In this document: piece after piece, positions 1 to 9,613 of the stretch
Position numbering within the stretch: the first letter of the stretch is position 1
Layout of the letters: the number at the start of each line of letters is the position of its first letter
Assembly (NCBI GenBank): GCA_022448005.1
Contig: JAKUTK010000049.1
Span: 1-39,214, forward strand
DNA from: Pseudomonas sp.
GTDB lineage: Bacteria > Pseudomonadota > Gammaproteobacteria > Pseudomonadales > Pseudomonadaceae
Direction: 5' to 3'
DNA: 39,214 nucleotides
Program-made: the position numbers and the translations under genes
Notes under the pieces: model-generated
The model's input: only the letters and a program-made list of their open reading frames with translations
Databases searched by the model: none
What the model was told of the DNA's origin: nothing

Positions 1-30
1 CACAGCGCTATCGACGCCGCCGTCGTACGG

Positions 31-549
31 CTAACTCGCTTCCGTCGAAGCGATAGTATTGGTCGCCTGAGTTCGCGCGACTCGTCTACTTACGCGGTAC
101 GCCCACTCCCCTAGACCGAGCTGAAGGGCAGGCAGGCACAGCGTCAGCGGTATGATCCACCGCAGGTCGGTATCTCCCACAATTAGCCCCACGTTTCGAA
201 GGGTCGTGGGCATTTCGGCAACCTGCAGCAGGACACTGATAACCCCGAGCCATATCAGCGTGACTTGAGCGAGCTGCCAGCCGCCGAAAATGCCATTGGC
301 AATTCGCAGCCACGGGCGGTGCGCTGGTAGCAGCAGAGCGCCTAGCCACCACGTCAGCAAGGTCATCGATAATGACATTTTCCACAGGGCAGGAAGAATC
401 CCTCCGTTGCCCAGCAAGAATGCATGCGATGGGGTTGCTGCCCAGCTATAGGGGCCAGACTGCAGCACCGCTATAACCAAGCGGAGATCGCTAACCGCGG
501 TGAGCGCCGTAAACCCGGTTACTGCGGCAATCGCCCAGCGCTGTTTCAT
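31..549 (-). CDS. Hypothetical small integral membrane protein (172 aa)
   Basis: I do not recognise a family. The 172-residue product is strongly hydrophobic, with about four predicted membrane segments (near residues 5-28, 52-75, 84-108 and 130-150) and a short basic, polar C-terminal tail. This suggests an inner-membrane protein. The ATG is preceded by AAGGATG at a normal distance, which supports the start. It lies 36 bp downstream of the VWA gene on the same strand, so it is probably the last gene of the moxR-GFA-VWA transcript, but nothing in the sequence gives a function. Sure that it is coding, unsure of role. Confidence 0.65.
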   Translation of the reverse strand: MKQRWAIAAVTGFTALTAVSDLRLVIAVLQSGPYSWAATPSHAFLLGNGGILPALWKMSLSMTLLTWWLGALLLPAHRPWLRIANGIFGGWQLAQVTLIWLGVISVLLQVAEMPTTLRNVGLIVGDTDLRWIIPLTLCLPALQLGLGEWAYRVSRRVARTQATNTIASTEAS

Positions 550-585
550 CTATTTGCATCCTTGCAATGGTTGAACGGGAGCGAC

Positions 586-1764
586 CTATTTCGACAAAAA
601 CTTCATCCCTTCTTCCAGCCCGCTCAACGTCAACGGATACATGCGGTCTTCCAGCAAGTCGCGGACGATTCCGGTCGATGAGGTATAGCCCCAGGTGTCC
701 TTCGGATAAGGATTGATCCAGATGAGCTTCTTGTATTTCTCCATGAAGCGCTGCATCCAAACGTAGCCAGCTTCCTCGTTCCAGTGTTCGACACTGCCTC
801 CAGCCTGAGTGATCTCGTAAGGCGCCATGGCCGCGTCACCGACGAACACCACCTTATAGTCAGCGCCGTACTTGTGCAGCAGATCGAGGGTCGAGGTGCG
901 TTCTGAGGTGCGGCGGAAATTGTTTTTCCAGACTGACTCGTAGATGAAGTTGTGGAAGTAGAAGTACTCGAGGTGTTTGAACTCCGTCTTGCAGGCAGAG
1001 AACAATTCTTCGCAGACCTTTACATGTGCATCCATCGATCCTCCGATGTCGAACAGAATCAGCAGCTTCACCGCATTGCGACGCTCGGGGCGCATCTGGA
1101 TATTCAGCAGGCCGCCGTCTTTAGCAGTGTGGTCGATGGTGCCGTCCAGATCCAGTTCGTCCTGCGCACCCTGGCGGGCGAATTTGCGCAAACGGCGCAG
1201 GGCAACCTTGATATTGCGCGTTCCCAGCTCGACTTGGTCGTCGAGGTTTTTGTACTCGCGCTGATCCCACACCTTGACCGCTTTGCCCTGGCGCTTGCCC
1301 GCATCGCCAATGCGGATGCCCTCGGGGTTGTAACCGCCGGAGCCGAAGGGGCTGGTGCCGCCCGTGCCGATCCACTTGTTGCCGCCCGCGTGTTTGCCTT
1401 TTTGCTCCTCGAGACGATTCTTGAACTCCTCGATCAGCTTGTCCAGGCCGCCTAGCGACTCGATCTTGGCCCGCTCTTCCTCGCTCAGCGAGCGCTCGAA
1501 CTCTTTGCGCAGCCACTCCTCTGGAATCAAGGCTTCGATGTGTTGATCGATATTTTCCAGGCCTTTGAAGTAGGCGCCGAAGGCGCGATCGAACTTGTCG
1601 AAGTGTCGCTCGTCCTTCACCAGAATGGCACGAGACAGATAGTAGAACTCGTCCATGTCGGCGAATACGACGTTGTGTTTCAGCGCATTGATCAGATCGA
1701 GCAGTTCGCGCACCGATACCGGAACCTTTGCAGCGCGCATCTCATTGAACAAGCCAAGCAACAT
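586..1764 (-). CDS. CoxE-type VWA domain protein, partner of MoxR ATPase
   Basis: A 392-residue protein of the CoxE/VWA-containing family that usually works with a MoxR AAA ATPase as a chaperone for maturation or assembly of other proteins. The N-terminal half is helical and charged. A Gly-rich stretch (about 127-148) precedes the VWA-like domain from about residue 230. The metal-site (MIDAS) motif reads D239-I-G-G-S243, so the usual first Ser of DxSxS is Gly; a later Asp (D310 in VFVGDA) may supply another ligand. No signal peptide or membrane segment is seen, so it is cytosolic. The moxR gene lies just upstream on the same strand, with the GFA gene between. The client protein is not known. 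Family call is firm; the biological role is open. Confidence 0.88.
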   Translation of the reverse strand: MLLGLFNEMRAAKVPVSVRELLDLINALKHNVVFADMDEFYYLSRAILVKDERHFDKFDRAFGAYFKGLENIDQHIEALIPEEWLRKEFERSLSEEERAKIESLGGLDKLIEEFKNRLEEQKGKHAGGNKWIGTGGTSPFGSGGYNPEGIRIGDAGKRQGKAVKVWDQREYKNLDDQVELGTRNIKVALRRLRKFARQGAQDELDLDGTIDHTAKDGGLLNIQMRPERRNAVKLLILFDIGGSMDAHVKVCEELFSACKTEFKHLEYFYFHNFIYESVWKNNFRRTSERTSTLDLLHKYGADYKVVFVGDAAMAPYEITQAGGSVEHWNEEAGYVWMQRFMEKYKKLIWINPYPKDTWGYTSSTGIVRDLLEDRMYPLTLSGLEEGMKFLSK

Positions 1765-1812
1765 GGCAGAACCTCGAACTGCCGGTCGTGGCGGCAGCTT
1801 TTCATGATTGAT

Positions 1813-2211
1813 TCAGAGATCTTCGTCGTGAGTCGGCAGGCCGTCTCGGATCTCATACCAGTCCGCCTTGGAGCGCACGAAAATGTGCGCCTGCGGCGGG
1901 GCGGGCAATGGCGAGTCGAGCGTGCCGGCTGCGACGCCGAGCTCATGCTCGCGGTTGTCGACGAATTGCAGGTTGGAGCCGCAGCGAATGCAGAACGTCC
2001 GCGTCACATGCTCGGACGAGTGATAAACGCCCAGCTGATCCTTTCCGGAGAGAAAGTGAAACGCATCCAGCGGCACGCTCGCATAAGTGGCGAAAGCCGC
2101 ACCGTGGGCTTTGCGACACATCTTGCAGTGACAATGGGTCAGCTCGTTGATTGGGGCATCGATGCGATAACGAACGACGCCACAGAGGCAACTACCGGTA
2201 TGCGTTTGCAT
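1813..2211 (-). CDS. GFA / CENP-V family zinc-binding protein
   Basis: A 132-residue protein of the glutathione-dependent formaldehyde-activating enzyme (GFA/CENP-V) fold. The zinc-ligand cysteines are all present: C8 and C10 (SCLCG), C27, C29 and C32 (CHCKMC), and C74 and C77 (CIRCGS). The family was named for catalysing condensation of glutathione with formaldehyde, but most short members have no proven activity, so only the fold is safe. It sits between moxR (49 bp upstream) and the VWA gene (48 bp downstream) on the same strand, so it is probably co-transcribed with them. That placement is unusual for a GFA gene. Cytosolic; no signal peptide. Confidence 0.88.
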   Translation of the reverse strand: MQTHTGSCLCGVVRYRIDAPINELTHCHCKMCRKAHGAAFATYASVPLDAFHFLSGKDQLGVYHSSEHVTRTFCIRCGSNLQFVDNREHELGVAAGTLDSPLPAPPQAHIFVRSKADWYEIRDGLPTHDEDL

Positions 2212-2260
2212 GGATCTTCCTCCAGTAAGTGAGGCGTCCGGCTCGTGTGAACGCCGTCAG

Positions 2261-3106
<846 letters not shown>

Positions 3107-3204
3107 CGGAGTTTCCTTGCATCGGGCCTGGCACGCAGGCGTTTACTGTTTAGTTAGACGGCCGACTATAAGTGATGGACGCGCGAGTGTGAACGTGAGC
3201 GGAT

Positions 3205-3221
3205 CATTCAGTCACTGAATG
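3205..3221. promoter_or_regulatory. 7-bp inverted repeat upstream of moxR
   Basis: CATTCAG and CTGAATG flank a 3-nt centre (TCA), a perfect inverted repeat about 100 bp upstream of the moxR start and just after the end of the DUF748 gene. It is AT-richer than its surroundings and lacks a T-run, so an operator is more likely than a terminator. No regulator is assigned. Confidence 0.3.
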
Positions 3222-3247
3222 GGCAGCCGTTCCGTAGGTGTTCGCGC

Positions 3248-4324
3248 TTATCCCTCATCGTCGCCAATCGAGCGCTCGAAACGCGCTGAGAAGGCCTCGA
3301 CAAAGGCGTTGCGGAGAATCGCAACGAAGGCCTGGAAAGGGCTGACATCGGCATTTTTAGTGCTTCCATTCAGCTCAACACGCGTAGCGAATTGCTCCTT
3401 GCGCTGGTTTTGCAGCACTTCCTCACCAGCGCCGACAACCGCTTCCCAGATGCCACGGAAAAATCCCTTGTCTTCGTTTTCAATGTCCTGCTTGAAATTG
3501 AACACCTCGACATTACGCAGCAGTGGCTTGATATAGCCGTCCAGCTGAGCGTCCTTGGCCTCGACTTCTATTACCAGATCGCCGGTACCGCTGGCGAAGT
3601 CAAAGCTTCCATAGGCGTTGCTGAAATCATTCAGTTTGGTCAGCTCGACGCCTGTCACACGCAAACTGAACTGGAAGTCCTCCCAGTCCGTATAGGGATC
3701 GAACTGTGCGCTGGCTTCCATCGGGGCCTGGTTGAAGAATTGAGCAGTGCCTTCGAAGCGTGCGACGCGGCCCTGCTCCTGGTTGGCCGTATTGGTCAGG
3801 TTGAAGAGGCTGGCATTGATGGCGCTGGCATAGACGTGGACGGGCGGGTCTGCCTGAAAGTTGCGAAACGAGACCTGCCCGTTCACAACCTTCAGTTCAT
3901 TGAGCGTAAATGGCATCAGCTCATTGAGGCGATCGCGCCAATCGACCCCATCGCCCGTTTGCGAGCTTTCCTTTTGCTCGCCGTCGACGAAGTTCAGGTG
4001 CGGCTGTTCCAGAATGATTTCCCCGACCAACGCTTGATCCCTCCAAAGCGCCTTCCAGCTAAGGCCGATATCGATAGCGTCGGTGGTGAACAGGGGCGCC
4101 TGGACCTGTTCGTTCTTTTTCTCTATCGCCAGATCGTTCAGTCGATAGGCGCCACGCCACCAGGCTAGGTCGACGTCTTCAATGTGGCCGCGATAGTCAC
4201 CCATGTCGGCGAGCTTGCCGTTCAGGTAGTTGAGCACGACGTAAGGCAGTGCAAGGTGTGCAACGAGCAGCAGTAATGCCAGCGACAGCAAGATCCACAG
4301 CGGGCGTCGGTAACGTGTCTTCAT
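3248..4324 (-). CDS. DUF748 (AsmA-like) envelope protein
   Basis: A protein of about 358 residues with a single N-terminal membrane anchor (basic MKTRYRRP, then a Leu/Ala-rich helix to about residue 30) followed by a long periplasmic region with repeated beta-strand character. This matches DUF748, a group related to AsmA-like lipid-handling envelope proteins. I chose the ATG at 4324, directly before the basic-hydrophobic signal-anchor; an in-frame ATG at 4369 with a GGGCAGGG-like upstream site would add 15 residues. It is transcribed towards moxR with a 141-bp gap. Function is only known at family level (outer-membrane or lipid homeostasis by analogy), so that part is inference. Confidence 0.75.
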   Translation of the reverse strand: MKTRYRRPLWILLSLALLLLVAHLALPYVVLNYLNGKLADMGDYRGHIEDVDLAWWRGAYRLNDLAIEKKNEQVQAPLFTTDAIDIGLSWKALWRDQALVGEIILEQPHLNFVDGEQKESSQTGDGVDWRDRLNELMPFTLNELKVVNGQVSFRNFQADPPVHVYASAINASLFNLTNTANQEQGRVARFEGTAQFFNQAPMEASAQFDPYTDWEDFQFSLRVTGVELTKLNDFSNAYGSFDFASGTGDLVIEVEAKDAQLDGYIKPLLRNVEVFNFKQDIENEDKGFFRGIWEAVVGAGEEVLQNQRKEQFATRVELNGSTKNADVSPFQAFVAILRNAFVEAFSARFERSIGDDEG

Positions 4325-4462
4325 CGGAGGCCTGATCGGGCGGAAACATGGGAGGCTCTGCTTCTGCATTGACCCTGCCCACAGACCATGAGTTCGGCTG
4401 GACGACTCGGGTGACTGCGCTTAGGCTCATCAGTCTGGTTTTTTCATCGCAGGGACACCGTC

Positions 4463-5437
4463 ATGAGCCGCATCTTCGCTGACAACGCGCAAACCATCGG
4501 CAACACGCCACTGGTAATGATCAACCGACTGGGCCCCAAGGGCGTCAGCATCATGGCCAAGATCGAAGGTCGTAATCCCGCCTATTCAGTCAAGTGCCGG
4601 ATCGGCGCCGCAATGATCTGGGACGCGGAAGAAAGCGGGCGATTGAAGCCGGGCATGACGCTGGTCGAGCCGACCTCGGGCAACACGGGCATTGGCCTGG
4701 CTTTCGTCGCAGCGGCGCGGGGCTACAAGCTGATGCTGACCATGCCGGCCTCGATGAGTCTGGAGCGCCGTAAGGTGTTGAAGGCCCTCGGCGCTGAGCT
4801 GGTGCTCACTGAACCGGCAAAAGGCATGAAAGGTGCGATCGAGAAAGCCGCGGAGATTGCAGCCTCCGATCCCGATACCTATTTCATGCCGCAACAGTTC
4901 GAAAATCCGTCCAACCCTGCCATTCACGAAAAGACCACCGGGCCGGAAATCTGGAACGACACCGAAGGCAATATCGACGTGCTGGTGGCGGGCGTGGGAA
5001 CGGGTGGCACCATCACGGGCGTGTCGCGCTATATCAAGAACACTAAGGGCAAGCAGATCCTGAGCGTTGCGGTGGAACCGGTCAGCTCGCCTGTGATCAG
5101 CCAGACCCTGGCGGGCGAAGAAGTCAAACCGAGTCCGCACAAGATTCAGGGGATCGGTGCCGGTTTTGTGCCGAAGAATCTGGATTTGTCGATCGTCGAT
5201 CAGGTCGAGCGTGTCGATGATGATGAGTCGAAGGCCATGGCGCTGCGCCTGATGCGCGAAGAAGGCATCCTCTGCGGGATCTCCTGCGGCGCGGCGATGG
5301 CGGCGGCGGTCCGTCTGGCCGAAAAGCCGGAAATGCAGGGCAAGAACATTGTCGTGATCCTGCCAGACTCGGGTGAACGTTACCTGTCGTCCATGCTGTT
5401 CTCCGATATGTTCGGCGAGCAGGAACTGCAGCAGTAA
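4463..5437 (+). CDS. cysK: Cysteine synthase A (O-acetylserine sulfhydrylase)
   Basis: A 324-residue fold-type II PLP enzyme that makes L-cysteine from O-acetylserine and sulfide. The PLP lysine is K44 (AYSVKCRI). The substrate loop TSGNTG is at 71-76 and the PLP-phosphate loop GTGGT at 179-183. A conserved GISCGAA segment lies near residue 272. Length and motifs fit CysK; CysM proteins are usually nearer 300 residues, so CysK is preferred though the two are close. A purine-rich AGGGACA precedes the ATG. It is transcribed away from the DUF748 gene, and a structured, gene-free stretch follows it. Cytosolic; normally active as a homodimer and often in complex with CysE. Confidence 0.95.
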   Translation: MSRIFADNAQTIGNTPLVMINRLGPKGVSIMAKIEGRNPAYSVKCRIGAAMIWDAEESGRLKPGMTLVEPTSGNTGIGLAFVAAARGYKLMLTMPASMSLERRKVLKALGAELVLTEPAKGMKGAIEKAAEIAASDPDTYFMPQQFENPSNPAIHEKTTGPEIWNDTEGNIDVLVAGVGTGGTITGVSRYIKNTKGKQILSVAVEPVSSPVISQTLAGEEVKPSPHKIQGIGAGFVPKNLDLSIVDQVERVDDDESKAMALRLMREEGILCGISCGAAMAAAVRLAEKPEMQGKNIVVILPDSGERYLSSMLFSDMFGEQELQQ

Positions 5438-5506
5438 TCGGAGCTGTGCGGGGCTGTATGCAGTCCTGCCGCAGTCGATGTGATCAATGATAACGAGTGC
5501 CGATTT

Positions 5507-5543
5507 CGCCTAGTCGCGGCGGGTCCCTGGCGCCGCCTAGGCG
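5507..5543. repeat. Strong stem-loop after cysK (first of two)
   Basis: The outer arms CGCCTAG (5507-5513) and CTAGGCG (5537-5543) pair perfectly. Inside them GCGGCG (5516-5521) pairs with CGCCGC (5531-5536) around a 9-nt loop. The result is a 13-bp stem with a single 2-nt bulge. No T-run follows, so it is not a standard intrinsic terminator. It could be an mRNA-stabilising structure, a REP-like element or part of a structured RNA. Confidence 0.6.
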
Positions 5544-5549
5544 TACAGA

Positions 5550-5568
5550 GCCGGTGCCAAGCACCGGC
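5550..5568. repeat. Second stem-loop after cysK
   Basis: GCCGGTGC and GCACCGGC form a perfect 8-bp stem with a CAA loop, starting 6 nt after the first hairpin. No T-tract follows on either strand. Tandem spacing with the first hairpin suggests that they act together. Confidence 0.6.
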
Positions 5569-5790
5569 GCGATGATGCGCAGGAAGAGAAAGTTGGCGCT
5601 CTAGACAGTGCAAGGCTGAGGAGGCGCAGCCTGTCGAAAAGTCTTAGTAGCGCTCCGGCGGGCAGTCGTCAGCGTTGGTGGGGCGTGCTTGGCACTCGGC
5701 TCGCGCTTTCAAACACCCGTTGAGCTGACTGGCTTTCTTTGAACGAGGTCCGTGGATAAGCTCGACGTTTTCATGCAGCGAGAAAATGAT

Positions 5791-7512
5791 ATGGCGCAGC
5801 ATTCGCCGGACCTCGAGATCGCCCGACAGATCCTTCTGGGGTTCGATGATTACCGCGAACATTTCAGGCTGATCACCGAGGGTGCCAGGGCGCGCTTCGA
5901 GCAAGCCCAGTGGCAGGATGCGCAGCGTGCATCGGCAGCCCGTATCAACTTGTACGAAGAAAAGGTCAGCGAAACCGCGGCGGCTTTGCGCTCGGCTGTT
6001 GATCCGCAGGTTCTGCTCGACGTGAACCGTTTGCCGCAGATCAAGGGCGAGTACATCGGCCTGATCAATCCGCGCTTTGACGATGAGCTTTCGGAAACTT
6101 GGTACAACTCGATCTTTTGTACCTTGTTCAGCCATGACTGCATCAATGACAGCACCATGTTCATCCACACCACGCGGCCAGCTAATCGCGCCCAGCGGAT
6201 GGCTCAGACGCGGCGCTACCAACCCAGCGGCCACCTGCATGGCGTGCTCGAGCAAATCCTCAGCGATTTCGCATTCGATGTACCGTATGGCGATCGGGAG
6301 GGGGATCTGCAGCGACTCGAGGCGCAGCTGCAGGTGTCCCTGCCGGATTGGGTGTGCAAGGATCCTGAGCTTGTCGTCGAGTTGTTCACCTCGGTGCTGT
6401 ATCGCAACAAGGGCGCCTATCTGGTCGGGCGCATCTTTACTTGCGATGAGCAATGGCCGCTGGTTATCCCGCTGCTGCACCGGGAAGGCGACGGATTGGT
6501 CGCCGATACCCTGATTACGGATGAAGCGGAAGTGTCGATCATTTTCTCGTTCACCCGTTCGTACTTCATGGTTGAAGTCCCGATCCCAGCGGAGTTCATC
6601 GGCTTCCTCAAGCGGATCATGCCAGGCAAGCACATAGCCGAGCTCTACACCTCGATAGGCTTCTACAAGCACGGCAAGTCTGAGTTCTACCGCGCGTTGA
6701 TCAACCATCTGGCAACCACGGACGACCGCTTCATCATGGCGCCGGGCGTACGCGGGATGGTCATGAGCGTGTTCACGTTGCCGGGCTTCAACACCGTGTT
6801 CAAGATCATCAAGGATCGTTTTTCCCATACCAAAAACGTCAACCGCGCGACGGTTATAGAGAAGTACCGGCTGGTAAAAAGCGTCGACCGGGTAGGGCGC
6901 ATGGCCGATACCCAGGAATTCGCCGATTTCCGCTTTCCCAAGGACAAATTCGAGCCGGATTGCCTGGCTGAATTGCTGGAAGTTGCGCCCACTACGGTTG
7001 AGGTTCAGGGCGATACGGTTTTAGTGCGGCACTGCTGGACCGAGCGGCGCATGACCCCCTTGAACCTGTACGTGGAAAACGCAAGCGAGCAGCAGGTCCA
7101 TGAAGCGCTGGAGGATTATGGGTTGGCTATCAAGCAACTGGCTGCGGCCAACATCTTCCCGGGTGACATGTTGTTGAAGAACTTCGGAGTGACCCGCCAT
7201 GGCCGTGTTGTGTTCTACGATTACGACGAGATCTGCTTTCTCACCGAAGTCAATTTTCGCTACATCCCCGAGCCCCGGTACCCTGAGGACGAAATGGCGT
7301 CTGAGCCCTGGTATTCCGTTGGACCCAACGATGTATTTCCCGAAGAGTTTCCTCGTTTTCTGTTTGCAGATATCCAGCAGCGCCGGCTGTTCGCCAAGCT
7401 GCACGGAGAGCTGTACGACGCCAACTATTGGAAGGGATTGCAGCAGGCAATCAGCGCCGGCAAGGTGATAGACGTCTTTCCGTATCGTCGCAAGGAGCAG
7501 CCTGCCCGCTAG
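5791..7512 (+). CDS. aceK: Isocitrate dehydrogenase kinase/phosphatase
   Basis: AceK reversibly phosphorylates isocitrate dehydrogenase and so sets the split between the TCA cycle and the glyoxylate shunt. From the ATG at 5791 the product has 573 residues, the usual family length, and begins [15 protein letters not shown], as AceK proteins typically do. The frame is open back to a GTG at 5752, which would add 13 residues. Family-typical stretches include GFDDYREHF near the N-terminus, INLYEEKV, the KHGKSEFYR nucleotide-binding segment and a FYDYDEICF metal/catalytic region near the C-terminus. It stands alone here, not in an aceBAK operon, as is usual in Pseudomonas. Cytosolic. Confidence 0.95.
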   Translation: MAQHSPDLEIARQILLGFDDYREHFRLITEGARARFEQAQWQDAQRASAARINLYEEKVSETAAALRSAVDPQVLLDVNRLPQIKGEYIGLINPRFDDELSETWYNSIFCTLFSHDCINDSTMFIHTTRPANRAQRMAQTRRYQPSGHLHGVLEQILSDFAFDVPYGDREGDLQRLEAQLQVSLPDWVCKDPELVVELFTSVLYRNKGAYLVGRIFTCDEQWPLVIPLLHREGDGLVADTLITDEAEVSIIFSFTRSYFMVEVPIPAEFIGFLKRIMPGKHIAELYTSIGFYKHGKSEFYRALINHLATTDDRFIMAPGVRGMVMSVFTLPGFNTVFKIIKDRFSHTKNVNRATVIEKYRLVKSVDRVGRMADTQEFADFRFPKDKFEPDCLAELLEVAPTTVEVQGDTVLVRHCWTERRMTPLNLYVENASEQQVHEALEDYGLAIKQLAAANIFPGDMLLKNFGVTRHGRVVFYDYDEICFLTEVNFRYIPEPRYPEDEMASEPWYSVGPNDVFPEEFPRFLFADIQQRRLFAKLHGELYDANYWKGLQQAISAGKVIDVFPYRRKEQPAR

Positions 7513-7658
7513 TCGCGCGAAGCGAACACTTCTAGCTGGTACGGGTCGTTATTCATAGGACCGGATGAACGGCGCGGCCACTGCACACTCTGCAACACCT
7601 GCCACGGGCGATGTTGCGATTGTTGGGTTATGCTGATCTCGAAGTCCCACGGCTCCAC
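7509..7658 (-). CDS. Possible small protein, convergent with aceK
   Basis: An open frame on the minus strand fills the gap after aceK. From a GTG at 7658 it encodes 49 residues (VEPWDFEIS ... QLEVFASRD). The composition is protein-like, rich in Q, W, P and charged residues, and is not obviously a shadow because no plus-strand gene covers most of it. Its stop shares a CTAG tetranucleotide with the aceK stop. Against it: no good ribosome-binding site precedes GTG 7658, TTG 7673 or ATG 7700. I do not recognise the family. Treat as a candidate only. Confidence 0.3.
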   Translation of the reverse strand: MEPWDFEISITQQSQHRPWQVLQSVQWPRRSSGPMNNDPYQLEVFASRD

Positions 7659-7690
7659 CAAGACCCGTATCAAGCAGGAGGGGTTAGACC

Positions 7691-7816
7691 ATGAAAGCAT
7701 GGCTCAATAGTGTGTGCTGGAAACTGGCAGTGGCGCTTGGGTTTATCGAACCGCCTCGTTTGCAGCCTATCCCGGTACGTGCGCAACGAGACAGGGTAGC
7801 GGCTCCACGTCGCTAG
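7691..7816 (+). CDS. Conserved-looking 41-aa basic small protein
   Basis: An ATG at 7691 preceded by a strong AGGAGG (7676-7682) opens a 41-codon frame ending in TAG at 7814. The product has a short hydrophobic N-terminal half (MKAWLNSVCWKLAVALGF) and a Pro/Arg-rich tail (EPPRLQPIPVRAQR...). I recall similar tiny proteins in Pseudomonas but cannot name a family. The excellent ribosome-binding site and correct spacing make real translation likely. It follows aceK by about 180 bp and converges on the GST gene. Membrane association through the N-terminal helix is possible. Confidence 0.6.
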   Translation: MKAWLNSVCWKLAVALGFIEPPRLQPIPVRAQRDRVAAPRR

Positions 7817-7841
7817 CTTCCGCGAGCTGGGCGCGGTGGTG

Positions 7842-8513
7842 TTAGCGCCCAGGCATCGCAGGACCCCCTTTTTCAACCGCGCGCTGATAGGCGGGTCGTT
7901 CCCGTATCCGCTGCAAGAAGGCTGTCAGGTTGGGGCGGCTGGCGTCCAGGCCTGCCCGAGACTGGGCAGCCTCCAAGGGAAAGCTCATCTGAATATCCGC
8001 TAAACTGAAGTTCGCCCCTGCGAGCCACTCGGTTTTGGATAGCTCGTTCTCCATATAGTCCAGGTGCAGTTTTAGCTGCGGACCGATGAACGCCTGGTTA
8101 GCGCCTTTGGCAATCGCCCGCGCTACGGGCCGGATGAAGAACGGCATCGGCCCATTGGCGACACGATCAAAGACCAGCCGCAGCAGCAATGGCGGCATCG
8201 CTGAGCCTTCCGCGTAATGCATCCAATAGCGATAGCGAAGATATTCCGGCGTTCCGGCAGCCGGTGCCAGCCGACCTTCGCCGTAGCGGTCCACCAGATA
8301 CTCCAGAATGGCTGCGGACTCCGCGAGCGTCAGGTCGCCGTCGGTAATGACTGGGGATTTGCCCAGCGGGTGCACTTGTTTCAGTTCGGGCGGCGCCAGC
8401 ATAGTCTGCGGGTCCCGAGCGTAACGCTTGATTTCGTAGGGCAGTTGCAACTCCTCTAGTAGCCACAGCACACGTTGCGAGCGGGAGTGTTCCAGATGGT
8501 GGAGCGTGATCAT
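7842..8513 (-). CDS. Glutathione S-transferase family protein
   Basis: A 223-residue cytosolic GST. The N-terminal thioredoxin-like domain begins MITLHHLEHSRSQRVLWLLEE, with the SRS segment (10-12) at the usual catalytic Ser position. The cis-Pro region reads GKSPVI and the glutathione-contacting ES pair is in LAESAAI. The C-terminal half is all-helical with a typical NFSLADIQM segment. I chose the ATG at 8513, preceded by AAGGCAATCGCCA, because upstream residues are not GST-like and would overlap the divergent TapT gene. The substrate is unknown. Confidence 0.9.
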   Translation of the reverse strand: MITLHHLEHSRSQRVLWLLEELQLPYEIKRYARDPQTMLAPPELKQVHPLGKSPVITDGDLTLAESAAILEYLVDRYGEGRLAPAAGTPEYLRYRYWMHYAEGSAMPPLLLRLVFDRVANGPMPFFIRPVARAIAKGANQAFIGPQLKLHLDYMENELSKTEWLAGANFSLADIQMSFPLEAAQSRAGLDASRPNLTAFLQRIRERPAYQRAVEKGGPAMPGR

Positions 8514-8604
8514 TGGCGATTGCCTTCTTGGTCTCGGTGGGTGAGACCAGCATAGCCTGCCGTTGCGCGCGATATGGCAGACTTCGCCAATCACAGGAGA
8601 AGTC

Positions 8605-9189
8605 ATGTCCCGTCCGCAATGTCCCCGCTGTCAGCGTCCGTCCAGCCACTGCCTGTGTTCGCTGATTCCCTCACTCGACAGCTCCACGCAGGTGTTGATC
8701 CTGCAACACCCCATTGAAACCGCACATGCGCTCAATACGGCTCGATTGGCGGCCTTGGGGTTGCGCAATGCGCAGTTGCGGGTGGGGGAAGTTGTGACGC
8801 TTCCGGTCGATGAGCGTGACAACTATCTCTTGTTCCCTGGGGTCGATGCCATTGCGCTGGAAAGCCTGGCGGGCGGTGAGCGACCGTTGCGATTGATCGT
8901 TCCGGACGGCACCTGGCGGAAGGCGCGCAGGTTGTTGCATCTCAATCCAGAGCTGGCGGCGCTGCCTCGCGTCTCGCTGCCAGCGGGGCTCGTCTCGCGC
9001 TATCGGTTACGAAAAGCACCAGTGCCAGGTGCGCTTTCAACGATCGAGGCGATCGTCACAGCACTGAACATTCTGGAAGGCGGAGGACGGTTCGATCAGT
9101 TGCTTCGGCCATTTGAAGCCTTGATCGAGGCTCAGATAGCCGCAATGGGTATTGAAACCTACCAGCGCAACCATGGCCATGACGGCTGA
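8605..9189 (+). CDS. tapT: tRNA-uridine aminocarboxypropyltransferase (DTW domain, TapT-like)
   Basis: A 194-residue DTW-domain protein. The family (TapT/YfiP) makes acp3U in tRNA by transferring the 3-amino-3-carboxypropyl group of SAM. Visible marks are four N-terminal cysteines (C6, C9, C16, C18; CPRC...HCLC), the LQHPIE segment (about 33-38) and the name motif as D101-G-T-W104 (VPDGTW). The ATG at 8605 follows AGGAGA at ideal spacing, so I rejected the longer frame from 8563. It is divergent from the GST gene and converges on ybaN. Assignment to TapT rather than another DTW subgroup is probable, not proven. Confidence 0.85.
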   Translation: MSRPQCPRCQRPSSHCLCSLIPSLDSSTQVLILQHPIETAHALNTARLAALGLRNAQLRVGEVVTLPVDERDNYLLFPGVDAIALESLAGGERPLRLIVPDGTWRKARRLLHLNPELAALPRVSLPAGLVSRYRLRKAPVPGALSTIEAIVTALNILEGGGRFDQLLRPFEALIEAQIAAMGIETYQRNHGHDG

Positions 9190-9196
9190 GAGCAAC

Positions 9197-9598
9197 TCAG
9201 CGGGCGGCGAGGGTTTTCATGCGAAGGATATAGACGCTGACCAGTGTCGCGCTGGTCAGCATACCGATCCGCGCCCAGAACATCGGAACCAGCCAGCAGG
9301 AAATACCAATGCTTAGCCACATGGTCGCGATGGCGTAGACCTTGCCTTTCAGGGGGATGCCGTTGCCTTCCAGGTAATCGCGGAACCAGGGGCCGAGTCG
9401 CGGGTGAGTCACAAGCCAGTCATAGAAGCGACGAGAACTACGAACGAAGCAGGCGGCAGCGAGAAGGAGAAAGGGCGTGGTAGGCAGGACCGGCAGAAAG
9501 ATCCCGATGATGCCGAGCGTGACGCTAAGCCATCCGATCACCAGTAGCACGTAACGCGCTACTGGGTTGCGATACGTCGGAATATCGCGGTGGGCCAA
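9197..9598 (-). CDS. YbaN family (DUF454) inner-membrane protein
   Basis: A membrane protein of about 133 residues of the DUF454/YbaN family. The signature segment LPVLPTTPFLLLAAACF (about 35-51) follows a first hydrophobic helix, and a second hydrophobic region lies in the C-terminal half. The start is uncertain: the frame opens at a TTG (9598) with no clear ribosome-binding site, and a GTG about 18 codons in is possible. It is tightly followed, convergently, by the tapT stop (7 bp). Function of the family is not established. Confidence 0.82.
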   Translation of the reverse strand: MAHRDIPTYRNPVARYVLLVIGWLSVTLGIIGIFLPVLPTTPFLLLAAACFVRSSRRFYDWLVTHPRLGPWFRDYLEGNGIPLKGKVYAIATMWLSIGISCWLVPMFWARIGMLTSATLVSVYILRMKTLAAR

Positions 9599-9613
9599 GT
9601 GGGCTGTCCGACG

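Larger units (their letters stand above)
5438..5790. other. Gene-free region between cysK and aceK
   Basis: About 350 bp without a convincing gene. Its main content is two adjacent strong stem-loops (listed separately). A further small GCGC-GATGAT-GCGC element follows at about 5567-5580. A minus-strand reading frame ends at 5644 but runs back into aceK and looks like a shadow. The region must also hold the aceK promoter, but I cannot point to a convincing one. Confidence 0.6.

Noticed and set aside
5644..6828. 394-codon minus-strand frame inside aceK, ending in a Cys-containing tail past the aceK start
   Set aside because: Composition is that of an antisense shadow. The tail outside aceK is only about 30 codons with no start or ribosome-binding site.
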